33,424 nt of DNA from Candidatus Gastranaerophilales bacterium (GTDB lineage: Bacteria > Cyanobacteriota > Vampirovibrionia > Gastranaerophilales > Gastranaerophilaceae). This document shows, one piece after another, positions 22,690-30,074 of this stretch (positions are counted from its first letter, which is position 1; each line of letters begins with the position of its first letter). The notes beneath the pieces were generated by a model. It was not told the DNA's origin, did not search any database, and saw nothing but the letters and a program-made list of their open reading frames with translations. Both the position numbers and the translations under genes were made by a program. Where the stretch lies: assembly GCA_944325115.1 (NCBI GenBank), contig CALUYX010000010.1, positions 1 through 33,424 on the forward strand, written 5' to 3'.

Positions 22690-23645
22690 TAGTAAATTTC
22701 CTCTAATTTATTTTTAAAATACTCAATTGTTTTATCAAGCCCCTCATCAAGCTTTGTTTGAGGCTGCCATTTTAATTTATTTTTTGCAAGCTCAACATCA
22801 GGACGCCTTTGTGTCGGGTCATCGGCAGGCAGAGGCTTGTAGAGGACTTTTAAATTTTTATTTACTTTATTTTTTATAATTTGTGACAACTCGCCAATTG
22901 TGTACTCCTCAGGATTTCCAAGATTTATCGGACCTAAAAATTCATCATCACTTTTCATTGTTAAAATCAAGGCACAAACTAAATCATCCACATAACAAAA
23001 AGAACGAGTTTGAGAACCGTCGCCAAAAACAGTAAGGTCGACACCCTTGAGCGCTTGGCAAATAAAATTTGATACAACTCTGCCATCATCAGGATGCATA
23101 TACGGTCCATATGTATTAAAAATTCTAACTACTTTTACCTTAACACCGTATATTCTGTTGTAGTCAAAAAACAAACTCTCTGCGCAGCGTTTGCCCTCGT
23201 CATAACAAGAGCGCACGCCGATAGGGTTGACATTACCTCTGTAGTTTTCTTTTTGAGGATGCTCTAAAGGCTCACCATAAACCTCAGAGGTAGAAGTTTG
23301 CAATATTTTTGCATTATTTTTTCTTGCTAGTTCAAGCATATTAAGTGCACCAAAAACACAGGTTTTTGTTGTAAATATTGCTCTATCACCCTGATACGCC
23401 TTGGGGGAAGCAGGACAGGCAAGGTTATATATTTCATCTATTTTTTGATCTAAATTAAGAGGGTTGATTACATCATGTTCTATAAATTCAAAATTTGCAT
23501 TTTCCAGCAAATCTTTAACATTATCAAGAGAGCCGGTATAGTTGTTATCAAGGCAAATCACTTTATTTTTGGAATCTTGCAACAATTTCCTGCACAGGTT
23601 CGCTCCGATAAATCCCGTTCCTCCCGTTACAAGTATTGTTTTCAT
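22689..23645 (-). CDS. uxs: UDP-glucuronate decarboxylase (UDP-xylose synthase)
   Basis: An extended SDR enzyme that converts UDP-glucuronate to UDP-xylose. The 318-residue protein has TGGTGFIGANL at the start, the UXS-specific DNNYTGSLDNV, NLACPASPKAYQ, TSTSEVYG, RSCYDEGKRCAE with the catalytic Tyr/Lys, FNTYGPYM and LPADDPTQRRPD. These separate it from dTDP-glucose dehydratases and UDP-glucose epimerases. I start at the ATG at 23645: it opens at the conserved strand and has GAGGGA upstream. In-frame ATGs at 23657 and 23669 are possible, but the -10 at 23674-23679 puts transcription start at about 23667, making 23669 unlikely. Directly upstream of ugd in the same unit. Confidence 0.92.
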   Translation of the reverse strand: MKTILVTGGTGFIGANLCRKLLQDSKNKVICLDNNYTGSLDNVKDLLENANFEFIEHDVINPLNLDQKIDEIYNLACPASPKAYQGDRAIFTTKTCVFGALNMLELARKNNAKILQTSTSEVYGEPLEHPQKENYRGNVNPIGVRSCYDEGKRCAESLFFDYNRIYGVKVKVVRIFNTYGPYMHPDDGRVVSNFICQALKGVDLTVFGDGSQTRSFCYVDDLVCALILTMKSDDEFLGPINLGNPEEYTIGELSQIIKNKVNKNLKVLYKPLPADDPTQRRPDVELAKNKLKWQPQTKLDEGLDKTIEYFKNKLEEIY

Positions 23646-23673
23646 TTTATCCCTCATAATAAACCTCATTGCA

Positions 23674-23679
23674 ATTATA
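23674..23679 (-). promoter_or_regulatory. -10 box of uxs-ugd
   Basis: TATAAT (23679-23674) with TGA before it (extended -10). No convincing -35. The predicted start near 23667 supports translation from 23645. Confidence 0.5.
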
Positions 23680-23757
23680 TCATGCTAAAAGATTATGATG
23701 TCATACAAATATACATGTGCAAAAAAATTCTTTTACGGGTTTTGTACAAGCGCATGT

Positions 23758-23789
23758 TTGACGCTCGTATGTATACATGTTAGTATAAT
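23758..23789 (+). promoter_or_regulatory. Promoter of the riboswitch-like leader, with palindrome
   Basis: TATAAT at 23784-23789. A TTGACG at 23758-23763 is 20 bases away, longer than ideal. Between them lies the perfect palindrome ATGTATACAT (23769-23778). The 9-base word TATACATGT occurs at 23772-23780 and again at 23710-23718, so a repressor or activator site is likely. Confidence 0.45.
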
Positions 23790-23796
23790 CATAAAA

Positions 23797-23922
23797 AAGG
23801 AAATAAGGTGAAAATCCTTAACTGGACCGCAGCCGTAAAGTCGGAAAACTTATATTTACCCATGCTGCGTGCACCGGTAGGGTAGTTAAGTTCCTTGCTG
23901 CGGCTTAATGCTCAGGGGACTT
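23797..23922 (+). promoter_or_regulatory. Structured 5' leader, cobalamin-riboswitch-like
   Basis: The leader of the 23928 gene begins AAGGAA, then GGTGAAAATCC with a TAAGG/CCTTA stem (about 23804-23821), then a CCG...CGG stem whose loop includes CAGCCGTAA. This resembles the cobalamin riboswitch core (GGGAA, GGTG..AATCC, CCGC.ACTGTAA). A hairpin ACTTA(23848-23852)/TAAGT(23887-23891) extended by TACCC(23857-23861)/GGGTA(23880-23884) competes with AAGTTCC(23888-23894)/GGGGACTT(23915-23922). The second hairpin would bury the ribosome binding site AGGGGA and is followed by a T run. GCTCAGGGGAC resembles the 3' B12 box (GTCAGGAGACC), but the GCCACTG/GGGAAGG parts are not seen. The class call is tentative; that it is a regulatory RNA switch is better supported. 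Confidence 0.55.
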
Positions 23923-23927
23923 TTTTA

Positions 23928-24662
23928 ATGTCAGGAAGTATATCAACAGTAAACAACAATCGAGCCAATACATGCCCTCATGGCTTACCGCTTGGTGCTT
24001 GCCCAATCTGTAACGGAATGGGCGGGGGCGGAGGCTCGACCAAAAAAGCAGATGAGCCAAGACGCCCCGGGGAAATGACATATCAAGAATGCTATGCCCA
24101 GTGGAAACAAATGCAGCGTGCAGAAGCAAGAGAGCTTGCGCTAAAAGAGGCAATGATAAAAAATGCCGAATTGGCGGCAAAATTTCAACAGCAACTGCTG
24201 AATGTAACAAACACAATAAGCAACATGCTTGATAAAATTCAATCGGCACTACCAAAGCCTGTTGCCAAAGTATTTGAAGGGATTTCAAATAACATATTAA
24301 AACCGCTGTTAAATATAGTTAAAGATTTTCCTCAAATGATAAAAAATCTGCCAAACATAATCGAAAACATAAGAAATGAAATTACAAAAGCAGCAGAAAA
24401 AATCAACGCCCTCATAGGAGAAATACAAAACTTTATAGAAAAGAAAATATCAGATGCAACTAAAGTCATAAAAAAACGCCTCAGAAAGCTTCTTTCTATA
24501 TTTGGTCTTGAGGAAGAAGAACAAGAAGAGGATGAAAAAATAAAAGAAGAAATATCCGTATTCAAGCAATTTGAAGTTGAAAAATTAAAAGAAGCACTAA
24601 GAAAATTGCTAATCCCAAAGAAAAAGGAAAAGGAAAAGGAAATTGCCAAACGCAAGCATTAA
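23928..24662 (+). CDS. Cys/His-motif coiled-coil protein of unknown function
   Basis: Not recognised. The 244-residue protein has an N-terminal CPHGLPLGACPICNGMGGGG block (Cys16, His18, Cys25, Cys28), a possible zinc knuckle followed by a glycine run. A Tyr/Gln/Glu-rich helix follows (residues 50-80), then a long amphipathic helical region with repeated KNLPNIIENIR/ISDATKVIKK segments. The C-terminus alternates acidic (EEEEQEEDE) and lysine-rich stretches. There is no signal peptide or membrane helix. The start at 23928 has AGGGGA inside the leader hairpin, so the ribosome binding site is directly controlled by the RNA fold. The start of the next gene lies inside its last 20 bases, which implies a cotranscribed pair. 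Confidence 0.75.
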   Translation: MSGSISTVNNNRANTCPHGLPLGACPICNGMGGGGGSTKKADEPRRPGEMTYQECYAQWKQMQRAEARELALKEAMIKNAELAAKFQQQLLNVTNTISNMLDKIQSALPKPVAKVFEGISNNILKPLLNIVKDFPQMIKNLPNIIENIRNEITKAAEKINALIGEIQNFIEKKISDATKVIKKRLRKLLSIFGLEEEEQEEDEKIKEEISVFKQFEVEKLKEALRKLLIPKKKEKEKEIAKRKH

Positions 24663-26172
24663 TGCAAAAACAAATAAATACTATACTTCAGGAAGCTCCT
24701 ACCTTACCGACAGGCAAATCAAACAAAAAAATGCGACACTTGAAGGAGTTGTAGTTAATAATTTTATTAAAGACACAGACAAATACGAAACACCAAACCT
24801 TGATGACACATATAATGCACTTGTAATATCAGAAAAACAAGACTCGCAAATTGATGAATACCTTAGCAATAAAGCAGGTCAAAGAGGTTATGACTCAAAA
24901 AAAGCAATGATGCCTCTTGTATTGGGTACAGGAGCTATTTTTGTATCAAGCGCCATAATGAGTTTGGTATTTAAACGCTCTGCAAAGAAAAATTTAACAG
25001 AACCTGTATACAAACAGCTTCCTGCGATGGGTATGAACCTTAATATTGTCGAGGAAACAGGCTTTGCAACATATATGGCCCTAAGAGACCCCAACAGAAA
25101 AAACATTATGGCAGCAATTGCAGTATTTGCATTTAGTGCACTAACTCTGGTTGGCAAGAAATTTGTTGAAGGCATGAAAGAAATATGGATAAAAAAGCAA
25201 GACGCAGACATTAAGCGTGATTTGCAAGAAGATTTGATATCAGTTGAAACAGATGCATTCTCGGGGAAACTTGCCGTTTTAAGAAATATGTTGAGCAAAA
25301 ATGGCGAATACTTAAAAACAGCCCTTAATAGCCAAAATCAAAAAAACAAAATTGACACGTCACCCTTTACAAAACACTTTAATTTCACGGGTACGGACAA
25401 AAATAAAGAAGAAGAAAAATCAAAACTTAAAAAAATCATAAATCCATACACCGTAATTTCCGCTGTCATGTTAGCAGGAGGAGTGGCATTAGGCGCACTC
25501 ACTCTTAAAAACATTAAAAGCAGTGCAAAAATACAAGATAAATACTTGAATGATTTTATTGAAGGCAAAAAGAAAATACTTGAAAAACTGATAAATGAAA
25601 AAACCAAAGACAAGACTCAACTAACAGACGTACTAATCAAAATGGGTGCAAATAAAGAAAAGGCAAGAGAATGTGCTCAAAGAGCAGGCTTTAGCGGTGA
25701 TGACATAGAAGACATTGCAAACAAAGTAAGCTCCAGCGTTGATGACATCTGGGGAAATGCGCCAACCGGAATGAGTACGGAAAGCGGCAAAGCGTTTTTC
25801 TATTGCTATTTGAATGAAGCCCGAGGACATCTGTACAACTGGCTAATACATAGTGATAACGTATTTTTAAAACATCTTTTTATGGCTATGGCAACAGTCA
25901 GCGCTACAAGCTATATAGCACAACAAAGCACGGATGCAATTAAGGAAATAGCCGTTCTTAAAGAGAACGCAAATACAGAACTGAATCTGCAAAAACGCCT
26001 TGTAGATGTAGAGATTAATAACTTCAAAGCAAAAAAAGAAAGTGCCATTGCTCCTATGATTGAGGAATTTGAAAAACAAAGAAAAGAAGGTAAATCACCT
26101 CAAGAGCTAAAGGTTATGGCGGATAATATCTTAATGGAAATCAAAAACGGACCTCCGTTTGTATACTCATAA
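24643..26172 (+). CDS. Multi-pass membrane protein of unknown function (509 aa)
   Basis: Not recognised. I place the start at the TTG at 24643, the only reasonable one: the next in-frame ATG is about 90 residues later, and AAGGA repeats lie just upstream. Four hydrophobic helices are visible at about 89-110, 154-171, 268-288 and 410-427, separated by long charged cytoplasmic-like helical parts. The two N-terminal pairs and the internal similarity of spacing suggest a duplicated hairpin layout. There is no signal peptide, no ATPase motif and no conserved catalytic pattern. It overlaps the Cys/His-motif gene by 20 bases and is nine bases before the next gene, so the three are one operon. Confidence 0.68.
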   Translation: MPNASINAKTNKYYTSGSSYLTDRQIKQKNATLEGVVVNNFIKDTDKYETPNLDDTYNALVISEKQDSQIDEYLSNKAGQRGYDSKKAMMPLVLGTGAIFVSSAIMSLVFKRSAKKNLTEPVYKQLPAMGMNLNIVEETGFATYMALRDPNRKNIMAAIAVFAFSALTLVGKKFVEGMKEIWIKKQDADIKRDLQEDLISVETDAFSGKLAVLRNMLSKNGEYLKTALNSQNQKNKIDTSPFTKHFNFTGTDKNKEEEKSKLKKIINPYTVISAVMLAGGVALGALTLKNIKSSAKIQDKYLNDFIEGKKKILEKLINEKTKDKTQLTDVLIKMGANKEKARECAQRAGFSGDDIEDIANKVSSSVDDIWGNAPTGMSTESGKAFFYCYLNEARGHLYNWLIHSDNVFLKHLFMAMATVSATSYIAQQSTDAIKEIAVLKENANTELNLQKRLVDVEINNFKAKKESAIAPMIEEFEKQRKEGKSPQELKVMADNILMEIKNGPPFVYS

Positions 26173-26181
26173 GGAACCGAT

Positions 26182-26670
26182 ATGCCAATAAACCCTATCG
26201 TAGTTTTTAATATAAATAATCTCGGCAAAAACATCAAACCCGCAAACAAAGAAAAAAATTACTGCAGTTTTGATGATAAAAAGATTGAGAAAATATCAAA
26301 AGAGCGCGAATCTGCTCTGCCTTACATAGAAAATGTACTTAAAAGCACAAATGATGAAAATGTGGTACTTGAAAGCCTGTACATTTTAAATAAAATGCTT
26401 GATGAAAAAGTTGCGGGAATAGATAAGCTATACCCAACTCTGAGCCGTTTCAACAATACTGACTCACCTGATATTCAGGTACTTTTGAGCGGAGTTTACA
26501 GAAAAATTATGGTTCCCGATGCTTTTGGACCGCTAAATCGTATGCTATACAAGCAGATAACAGCACCAAACAGTCCGTATTTCGACCCAACTGAAGAAAT
26601 AGGCGGAGCAATTTTAGAATATATAAGAAGCTATGGCGCAAAACAAGGCTACAATGCTTCACAAAAATAA
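26182..26670 (+). CDS. Small helical protein of unknown function (162 aa)
   Basis: Not recognised. AAGGA precedes the ATG. After a short extended N-terminus (PINPIVVFNINNLGKN) the sequence is all-helical, with HEAT/ARM-like spacing: ENVLKSTNDENVVLESLYILNKML, then DSPDIQVLLSGVYRKI. It may be a scaffold for partner proteins. It lacks a signal peptide and cysteine motifs. Third gene of the leader-controlled operon. Confidence 0.65.
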   Translation: MPINPIVVFNINNLGKNIKPANKEKNYCSFDDKKIEKISKERESALPYIENVLKSTNDENVVLESLYILNKMLDEKVAGIDKLYPTLSRFNNTDSPDIQVLLSGVYRKIMVPDAFGPLNRMLYKQITAPNSPYFDPTEEIGGAILEYIRSYGAKQGYNASQK

Positions 26671-26685
26671 AAAATAGTGTAGAAT
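26658..26685 (+). promoter_or_regulatory. Promoter of the pilin-like gene
   Basis: TTCACA (26658-26663), 16 bases, TAGAAT (26680-26685) preceded by TG. Six bases lie between the -10 and the ATG at 26692, with no Shine-Dalgarno sequence. It would give the pilin-like gene its own leaderless transcript. Confidence 0.4.
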
Positions 26686-26691
26686 AATTCT

Positions 26692-27051
26692 ATGATAAAA
26701 AAATCTTACAAAGGCTTTACGCTTTCAGAATTACTTGTGGCAACACTTGTTGTATCAATTATGCTCATTGCTATGGCACCTGTTATGACAAAAAAGGCCA
26801 AAAACCATATGCAAGAGCGCGTCGCAGTGCAACAACCGCAAACTGAGAGTGTACCAATCGGAACCATAGTTTTATGGTACGGCACAAATGTCCCTGACGG
26901 TTGGATTGAATGCAGCGGACAAGATACAAATGTACAAGAATTGCAAGATATAAAAAACGCCGTTCCAAACTCCGATAATTTACCAAACTTGAACGCAATA
27001 ACAAATAATATCGACACAAATATTAAATGGATTATAAAAGTTAAAAAATAA
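26692..27051 (+). CDS. Type IV pilin-like protein with tail-collar-like C-terminus
   Basis: The 119-residue protein starts MIKKSYKGFTLSELLVATLV, a class-III (prepilin) signal. The peptidase would cleave after Gly8, Phe becomes the methylated first residue and the Glu at +5 is present. The hydrophobic helix runs to about residue 29. After a short linker, PIGTIVLWYGTNVPDGWIECSGQ (about residues 55-77) matches the phage tail-collar pattern (PIGTI..y.g..vP.GWl.C.Gq), followed by NLPNLN. A pilin helix bearing a collar-type segment is unusual and would place an adhesin-like cap on a pilus or secretion pseudopilus. The collar is short (about 65 residues). It abuts the convergent lipoprotein gene with no space. 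Confidence 0.8.
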   Translation: MIKKSYKGFTLSELLVATLVVSIMLIAMAPVMTKKAKNHMQERVAVQQPQTESVPIGTIVLWYGTNVPDGWIECSGQDTNVQELQDIKNAVPNSDNLPNLNAITNNIDTNIKWIIKVKK

Positions 27052-27930
27052 TTATTTATTTTCTATTTGTGCCAAAACCTGAGCGCCTACAAGATTTTCA
27101 AGTATCATACGCGAAGCCCAAAAGTCGGACTCGGCTTTTTTTGCAGCATTCTGGGCATTTCTGTAATACACATCCGCTATGATAAGCTCCTCTCTGGGTG
27201 CATTTTGAGATTTATCATAAATCTCACGGCGCTTTTCAAGATTATCAAGCGTCATTGCCATTATTTCTTTTTTTGTTAAGTAATCAATATAAAGATTTAA
27301 AAGCTTTTTTTGCAAGTCATCTATTTTTCTGACCAACAAGACCATATCTGCATCGTTTACCTTTGTAAACTTATAATTCAGTTCTTTGTCATCCTTGGTA
27401 AGTGCGCCAAGAAGTCCCCCGCCAATTAAGGCACCTGAAGCCATATAAGGGTTAGAACTTAGCGCAGTACCCGCTATTGTAGAAAAACTTGCTATAGGTT
27501 TAATGATTTTTTTAATTATACTTTCATTTGGCTTATCCTCATCAGGATTTGAAAGCTTGTAAATCGTATATTTAATTGTTTCGCTTCTCTGCGCCGCAGC
27601 GTTCCATAAAACCTGCAAATCTGCAAGCAAATCAGCCGATTCAATGTTTAAATCATAAGAAACATCATCAGCAAGACGTTTTAGGCTTAAATCAGCATAA
27701 GAAGAATCATATGCAGCTTCTTTAATTCCTGTTTTTGAAACTACAGTCTTGCCGTCGTTAACGGTTTTTACCTCACTAAAGGCAGCCTCGGGAGTCTTAC
27801 CCACGCCAAGTCTGTTAGCGGGCGGCATAGGGTAGCTTAACCCCTCCAGTGTTAAAGAAGCACAAGACGGCAAACAAGTGCTCAAAAAAAACAAAAGAAA
27901 TAATAAAATCGTTATGTTATTTTTTTGCAT
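27052..27930 (-). CDS. Secreted helical protein, paralogue of its upstream neighbour (292 aa)
   Basis: Not recognised with certainty. The N-terminus is a signal peptide (ILLFLLFFLSTCLPSC), possibly a lipobox ending at Cys22, but LPSC is a weak one. The rest is mostly helical, with a glycine/hydrophobic patch (ALSSNPYMASGALIGGGLLGAL) near residue 165 and a long C-terminal coiled coil. The central DLQVLWNAAAQRSETIKYTIYKL matches DLENLWNATVDSNPLIKFCLKKL in the adjacent gene, as do flanking segments, so they are paralogues. The LWNA..... I....KL pattern resembles the N-terminal helix of outer-membrane efflux (TolC-like) proteins, but length and domain content are not typical. GAGG precedes the ATG; the gene overlaps the upstream one by 14 bases. 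Confidence 0.65.
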   Translation of the reverse strand: MQKNNITILLFLLFFLSTCLPSCASLTLEGLSYPMPPANRLGVGKTPEAAFSEVKTVNDGKTVVSKTGIKEAAYDSSYADLSLKRLADDVSYDLNIESADLLADLQVLWNAAAQRSETIKYTIYKLSNPDEDKPNESIIKKIIKPIASFSTIAGTALSSNPYMASGALIGGGLLGALTKDDKELNYKFTKVNDADMVLLVRKIDDLQKKLLNLYIDYLTKKEIMAMTLDNLEKRREIYDKSQNAPREELIIADVYYRNAQNAAKKAESDFWASRMILENLVGAQVLAQIENK

Positions 27931-28795
27931 TGTAAGCCTCTATATTTACGGGAATTTCTTTTTTTGAAAAATTAATATCGTTAAGGTTTACGTTCTGCGT
28001 TTTTAGACTATATTGTGCGACATTAAGGTTTTCTGTGGTTTCCTTGCCCGCTAAACGCTCCAGCATAAGGTGATATTTTTTCACATCCTGTTTAATTTTA
28101 TACTCCTCAACCAACTGCTCTTCCCACTGGGCTGAAGCAACAGAAATTTCAAGGGAATCGTTTTTCTTTAATGCTTCGTTATAATTTTTGTTATATAAAA
28201 GCAGCTGCGCTCTGCAATCCTTAAGACGCATAAGCGCACCCTTGTAGTTGTAATAGGTAACAACAATCTCATCTTGCAAATCTTCAATCAAAGCTGCAAG
28301 CTCAATTGCCTCTGTGTCAGTCAAAGGAACATCTTGCAACTTTTTGTAATTATCTTTATTAATCCAGTTATTAGCAAGCCTTGCAGCAGCAAAAGAAGCT
28401 GACTGCAAAGAATAATGCATCCCCATAAACGAAGGTAACATGGCAGCCCCGCTTATAAGAGCACTCATACTTTTTGCCATTAAAGAAGAGTGTATTCTTC
28501 GCTGTTCTTCAGGAATGGCAAGCTTTTTAAGGCAGAATTTTATAAGGGGGTTTGAATCAACAGTTGCATTCCAAAGATTTTCCAAATCTTCTACATCACT
28601 CTCTTGTTGTTTGTTTACAACAATCTGCGCTTGTTCCGTGTCGTTTATAAAAAGCGACCCCTTAAGCGTTTGAACCTGTTCCCCATATTGAATCTTATGC
28701 TCTTGCGCATTCTCCAGCTTTATCTCTTCGGCGCATAATGAGTACGGAGCGCAAAGATTCATGATTATAAGACAAGATATTAACTTTTTCAGCAT
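27917..28795 (-). CDS. Secreted helical protein, paralogue of its downstream neighbour (292 aa)
   Basis: The protein has a signal peptide (MLKKLISCLIIMNLCAPYSLCA, cut before EEIK). A beta-like stretch follows, then DLENLWNATVDSNPLIKFCLKKL, a hydrophobic patch (SALISGAAMLPSFMGMHY) and a coiled coil from about residue 160 to 250. It shares the order and spacing of these parts with the 27052-27930 protein, so the pair arose by tandem duplication and has diverged. Equal lengths (292 each) support this. The function is not known; a TolC-like or periplasmic adaptor role is only a suggestion. The gene is probably leaderless. Confidence 0.65.
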   Translation of the reverse strand: MLKKLISCLIIMNLCAPYSLCAEEIKLENAQEHKIQYGEQVQTLKGSLFINDTEQAQIVVNKQQESDVEDLENLWNATVDSNPLIKFCLKKLAIPEEQRRIHSSLMAKSMSALISGAAMLPSFMGMHYSLQSASFAAARLANNWINKDNYKKLQDVPLTDTEAIELAALIEDLQDEIVVTYYNYKGALMRLKDCRAQLLLYNKNYNEALKKNDSLEISVASAQWEEQLVEEYKIKQDVKKYHLMLERLAGKETTENLNVAQYSLKTQNVNLNDINFSKKEIPVNIEAYNAKK

Positions 28796-28801
28796 AATAA
28801 C

Positions 28802-28830
28802 TTTATAGCATGTTTTTTATTAATACCCAA
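28802..28830 (-). promoter_or_regulatory. Promoter of the helical paralogue pair
   Basis: TTGGGT (28830-28825), 17 bases, TATAAA (28807-28802) with TGC before it. Six bases to the ATG at 28795, and no ribosome binding site. It lies partly inside the last codons of the pentapeptide-repeat gene. Confidence 0.5.
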
Positions 28831-29353
28831 AATCTTGTTCTTGAGTATCTTCATCATCTTGCAAAGATGACAAATCGTAATTGTAAGTTGAATCAAAATC
28901 TTCAGGCAGCTTGTCGCTATCAGGCCAAATTGTACCTTCATCAAATCTGCAAGCGCTCATATTGGCACTTGTACTAAAGTCACTGTCTGTTAAATCGGCT
29001 TCATTTAACACGCAACCCGCCATATCAGCATCGGTAAAATTAGAATATGTAACACTTGCGTAGCTATAGTCGGTACCGTTGAGTACAGCTTCACTGAAAT
29101 CACATTCAGCAACATTTGCTCTTGAAAAATTAGCACTTGTAAGGTCGCAACCTGAAAAATTAACATTTGTAAGCGACGATTCAGCAAAAGATGCACCGGA
29201 GAAATCAATGTTTGAAAAATCAATATCACTGATATCCGCCCCTGACAGGTCAGCCTCACTTAAATCAATAATACCGCCGTTTTCTGAGTGATAATCTTTA
29301 AATTCGTCTTTGTTATTAAGAATAAGACTCAATACTTCATCTTTTGATTTCAT
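28820..29353 (-). CDS. Pentapeptide-repeat protein
   Basis: The 177-residue protein has a short helical N-terminus. From about residue 30 it then has roughly 22 consecutive A(D/N)LXX-type five-residue units (LSEADLSGADISDIDF, FSGASFAESSL, LTSANFSRAN, FTDADMAGCVLNEADL). These fold into a right-handed quadrilateral beta-helix. The coil has unusually many Ser, Asp and Cys positions. The acidic C-terminus ends DTQEQDFGY. Some family members protect DNA gyrase, but most are of unknown function, and no quinolone-protection residues can be judged. AAGGA precedes the ATG. It is a single gene between the response regulators and the paralogue pair. Confidence 0.9.
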   Translation of the reverse strand: MKSKDEVLSLILNNKDEFKDYHSENGGIIDLSEADLSGADISDIDFSNIDFSGASFAESSLTNVNFSGCDLTSANFSRANVAECDFSEAVLNGTDYSYASVTYSNFTDADMAGCVLNEADLTDSDFSTSANMSACRFDEGTIWPDSDKLPEDFDSTYNYDLSSLQDDEDTQEQDFGY

Positions 29354-29421
29354 GCCTGTTTCCTTTTTATTGCTGCCTCTCTATTTTCCGACATATAATC
29401 GTTAAGTCAAGTAAAAAAACA

Positions 29422-30051
29422 TTAACCGTCAATTATTTGTGTCTGTATAGCTAAAAGCACCGCTTGAACTCTATTATCAACATTAAGTTTTTTGTAAATA
29501 CTGTTAAGATGAGTTTTTACCGTAACTTCTCGCACAAAAAGCTTCTCGGCAATATCAGAGTTGCTTGCGCCTTTTGCAACAAGCGTAAGTATTTCCTTTT
29601 CTCTTGAAGTAAGCGGAGAAATAGGCTCAGATGTCACAAAAGGAAGCGCTGCCGCGTGTTTTTTTTCATTAGACCACTTACAGCGTCTTAAAAGAGCTTC
29701 AATTCTTGCAAGTAAATTAGGCAAGATAAAAGGTTTAGTTACATAATCATCAGCACCAAATTTTAAACCGGATATTTGTTTATTTCCCTCATTTACGGCA
29801 GTAAGCATAATTATAGGAATATGCTTTGTTTTTTCATTTTCTCTGATAGATTTTAAAGTTTCCCATCCGTCAAGATTGGGCATTACAACATCAAGCAGGA
29901 TAAGGTCAAAAGGTTCTGTTTCTTCACTTAAAATCTTTAAACCCATAAGTCCGTCATGTGCTGTTTTTACATCATAACCATACATAGGAAGAGCATCTTC
30001 AAGAAGCTTAGGGTTGTCATCAATTATCAGAATTTTACCTAATGAACTCAT
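29422..30051 (-). CDS. Response regulator, REC plus LuxR-type HTH (209 aa)
   Basis: A receiver domain (residues about 6-125) has the acidic pair near IIDDN, phospho-acceptor Asp in LILLDVVMPNLDGWE, Thr in PIIMLTA and Lys in DDYVTKPF. It is followed by a LuxR/NarL DNA-binding domain (PLTSREKEILTLVAKGASNSDIAEKLFVREV, then TVKTHLNSIYKKLNV). It is a transcription factor activated by a sensor kinase that is not in the window. It is 23 bases downstream of another LuxR-type regulator, with AAGGA before the ATG, so both are one unit. The REC domain is closer to OmpR/CheY-type in its DDYVTKPF, whereas the DNA-binding part is NarL-type, a mixed architecture also common in cyanobacterial regulators. Confidence 0.9.
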   Translation of the reverse strand: MSSLGKILIIDDNPKLLEDALPMYGYDVKTAHDGLMGLKILSEETEPFDLILLDVVMPNLDGWETLKSIRENEKTKHIPIIMLTAVNEGNKQISGLKFGADDYVTKPFILPNLLARIEALLRRCKWSNEKKHAAALPFVTSEPISPLTSREKEILTLVAKGASNSDIAEKLFVREVTVKTHLNSIYKKLNVDNRVQAVLLAIQTQIIDG

Positions 30052-30074
30052 ATATTCTATCCTTATAGTTGTAT

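Noticed and set aside
23895-23930. Start of the Cys/His protein at 23895
   Set aside because: This would translate the leader hairpin; AGGGGA and the ATG at 23928 are the clear start.
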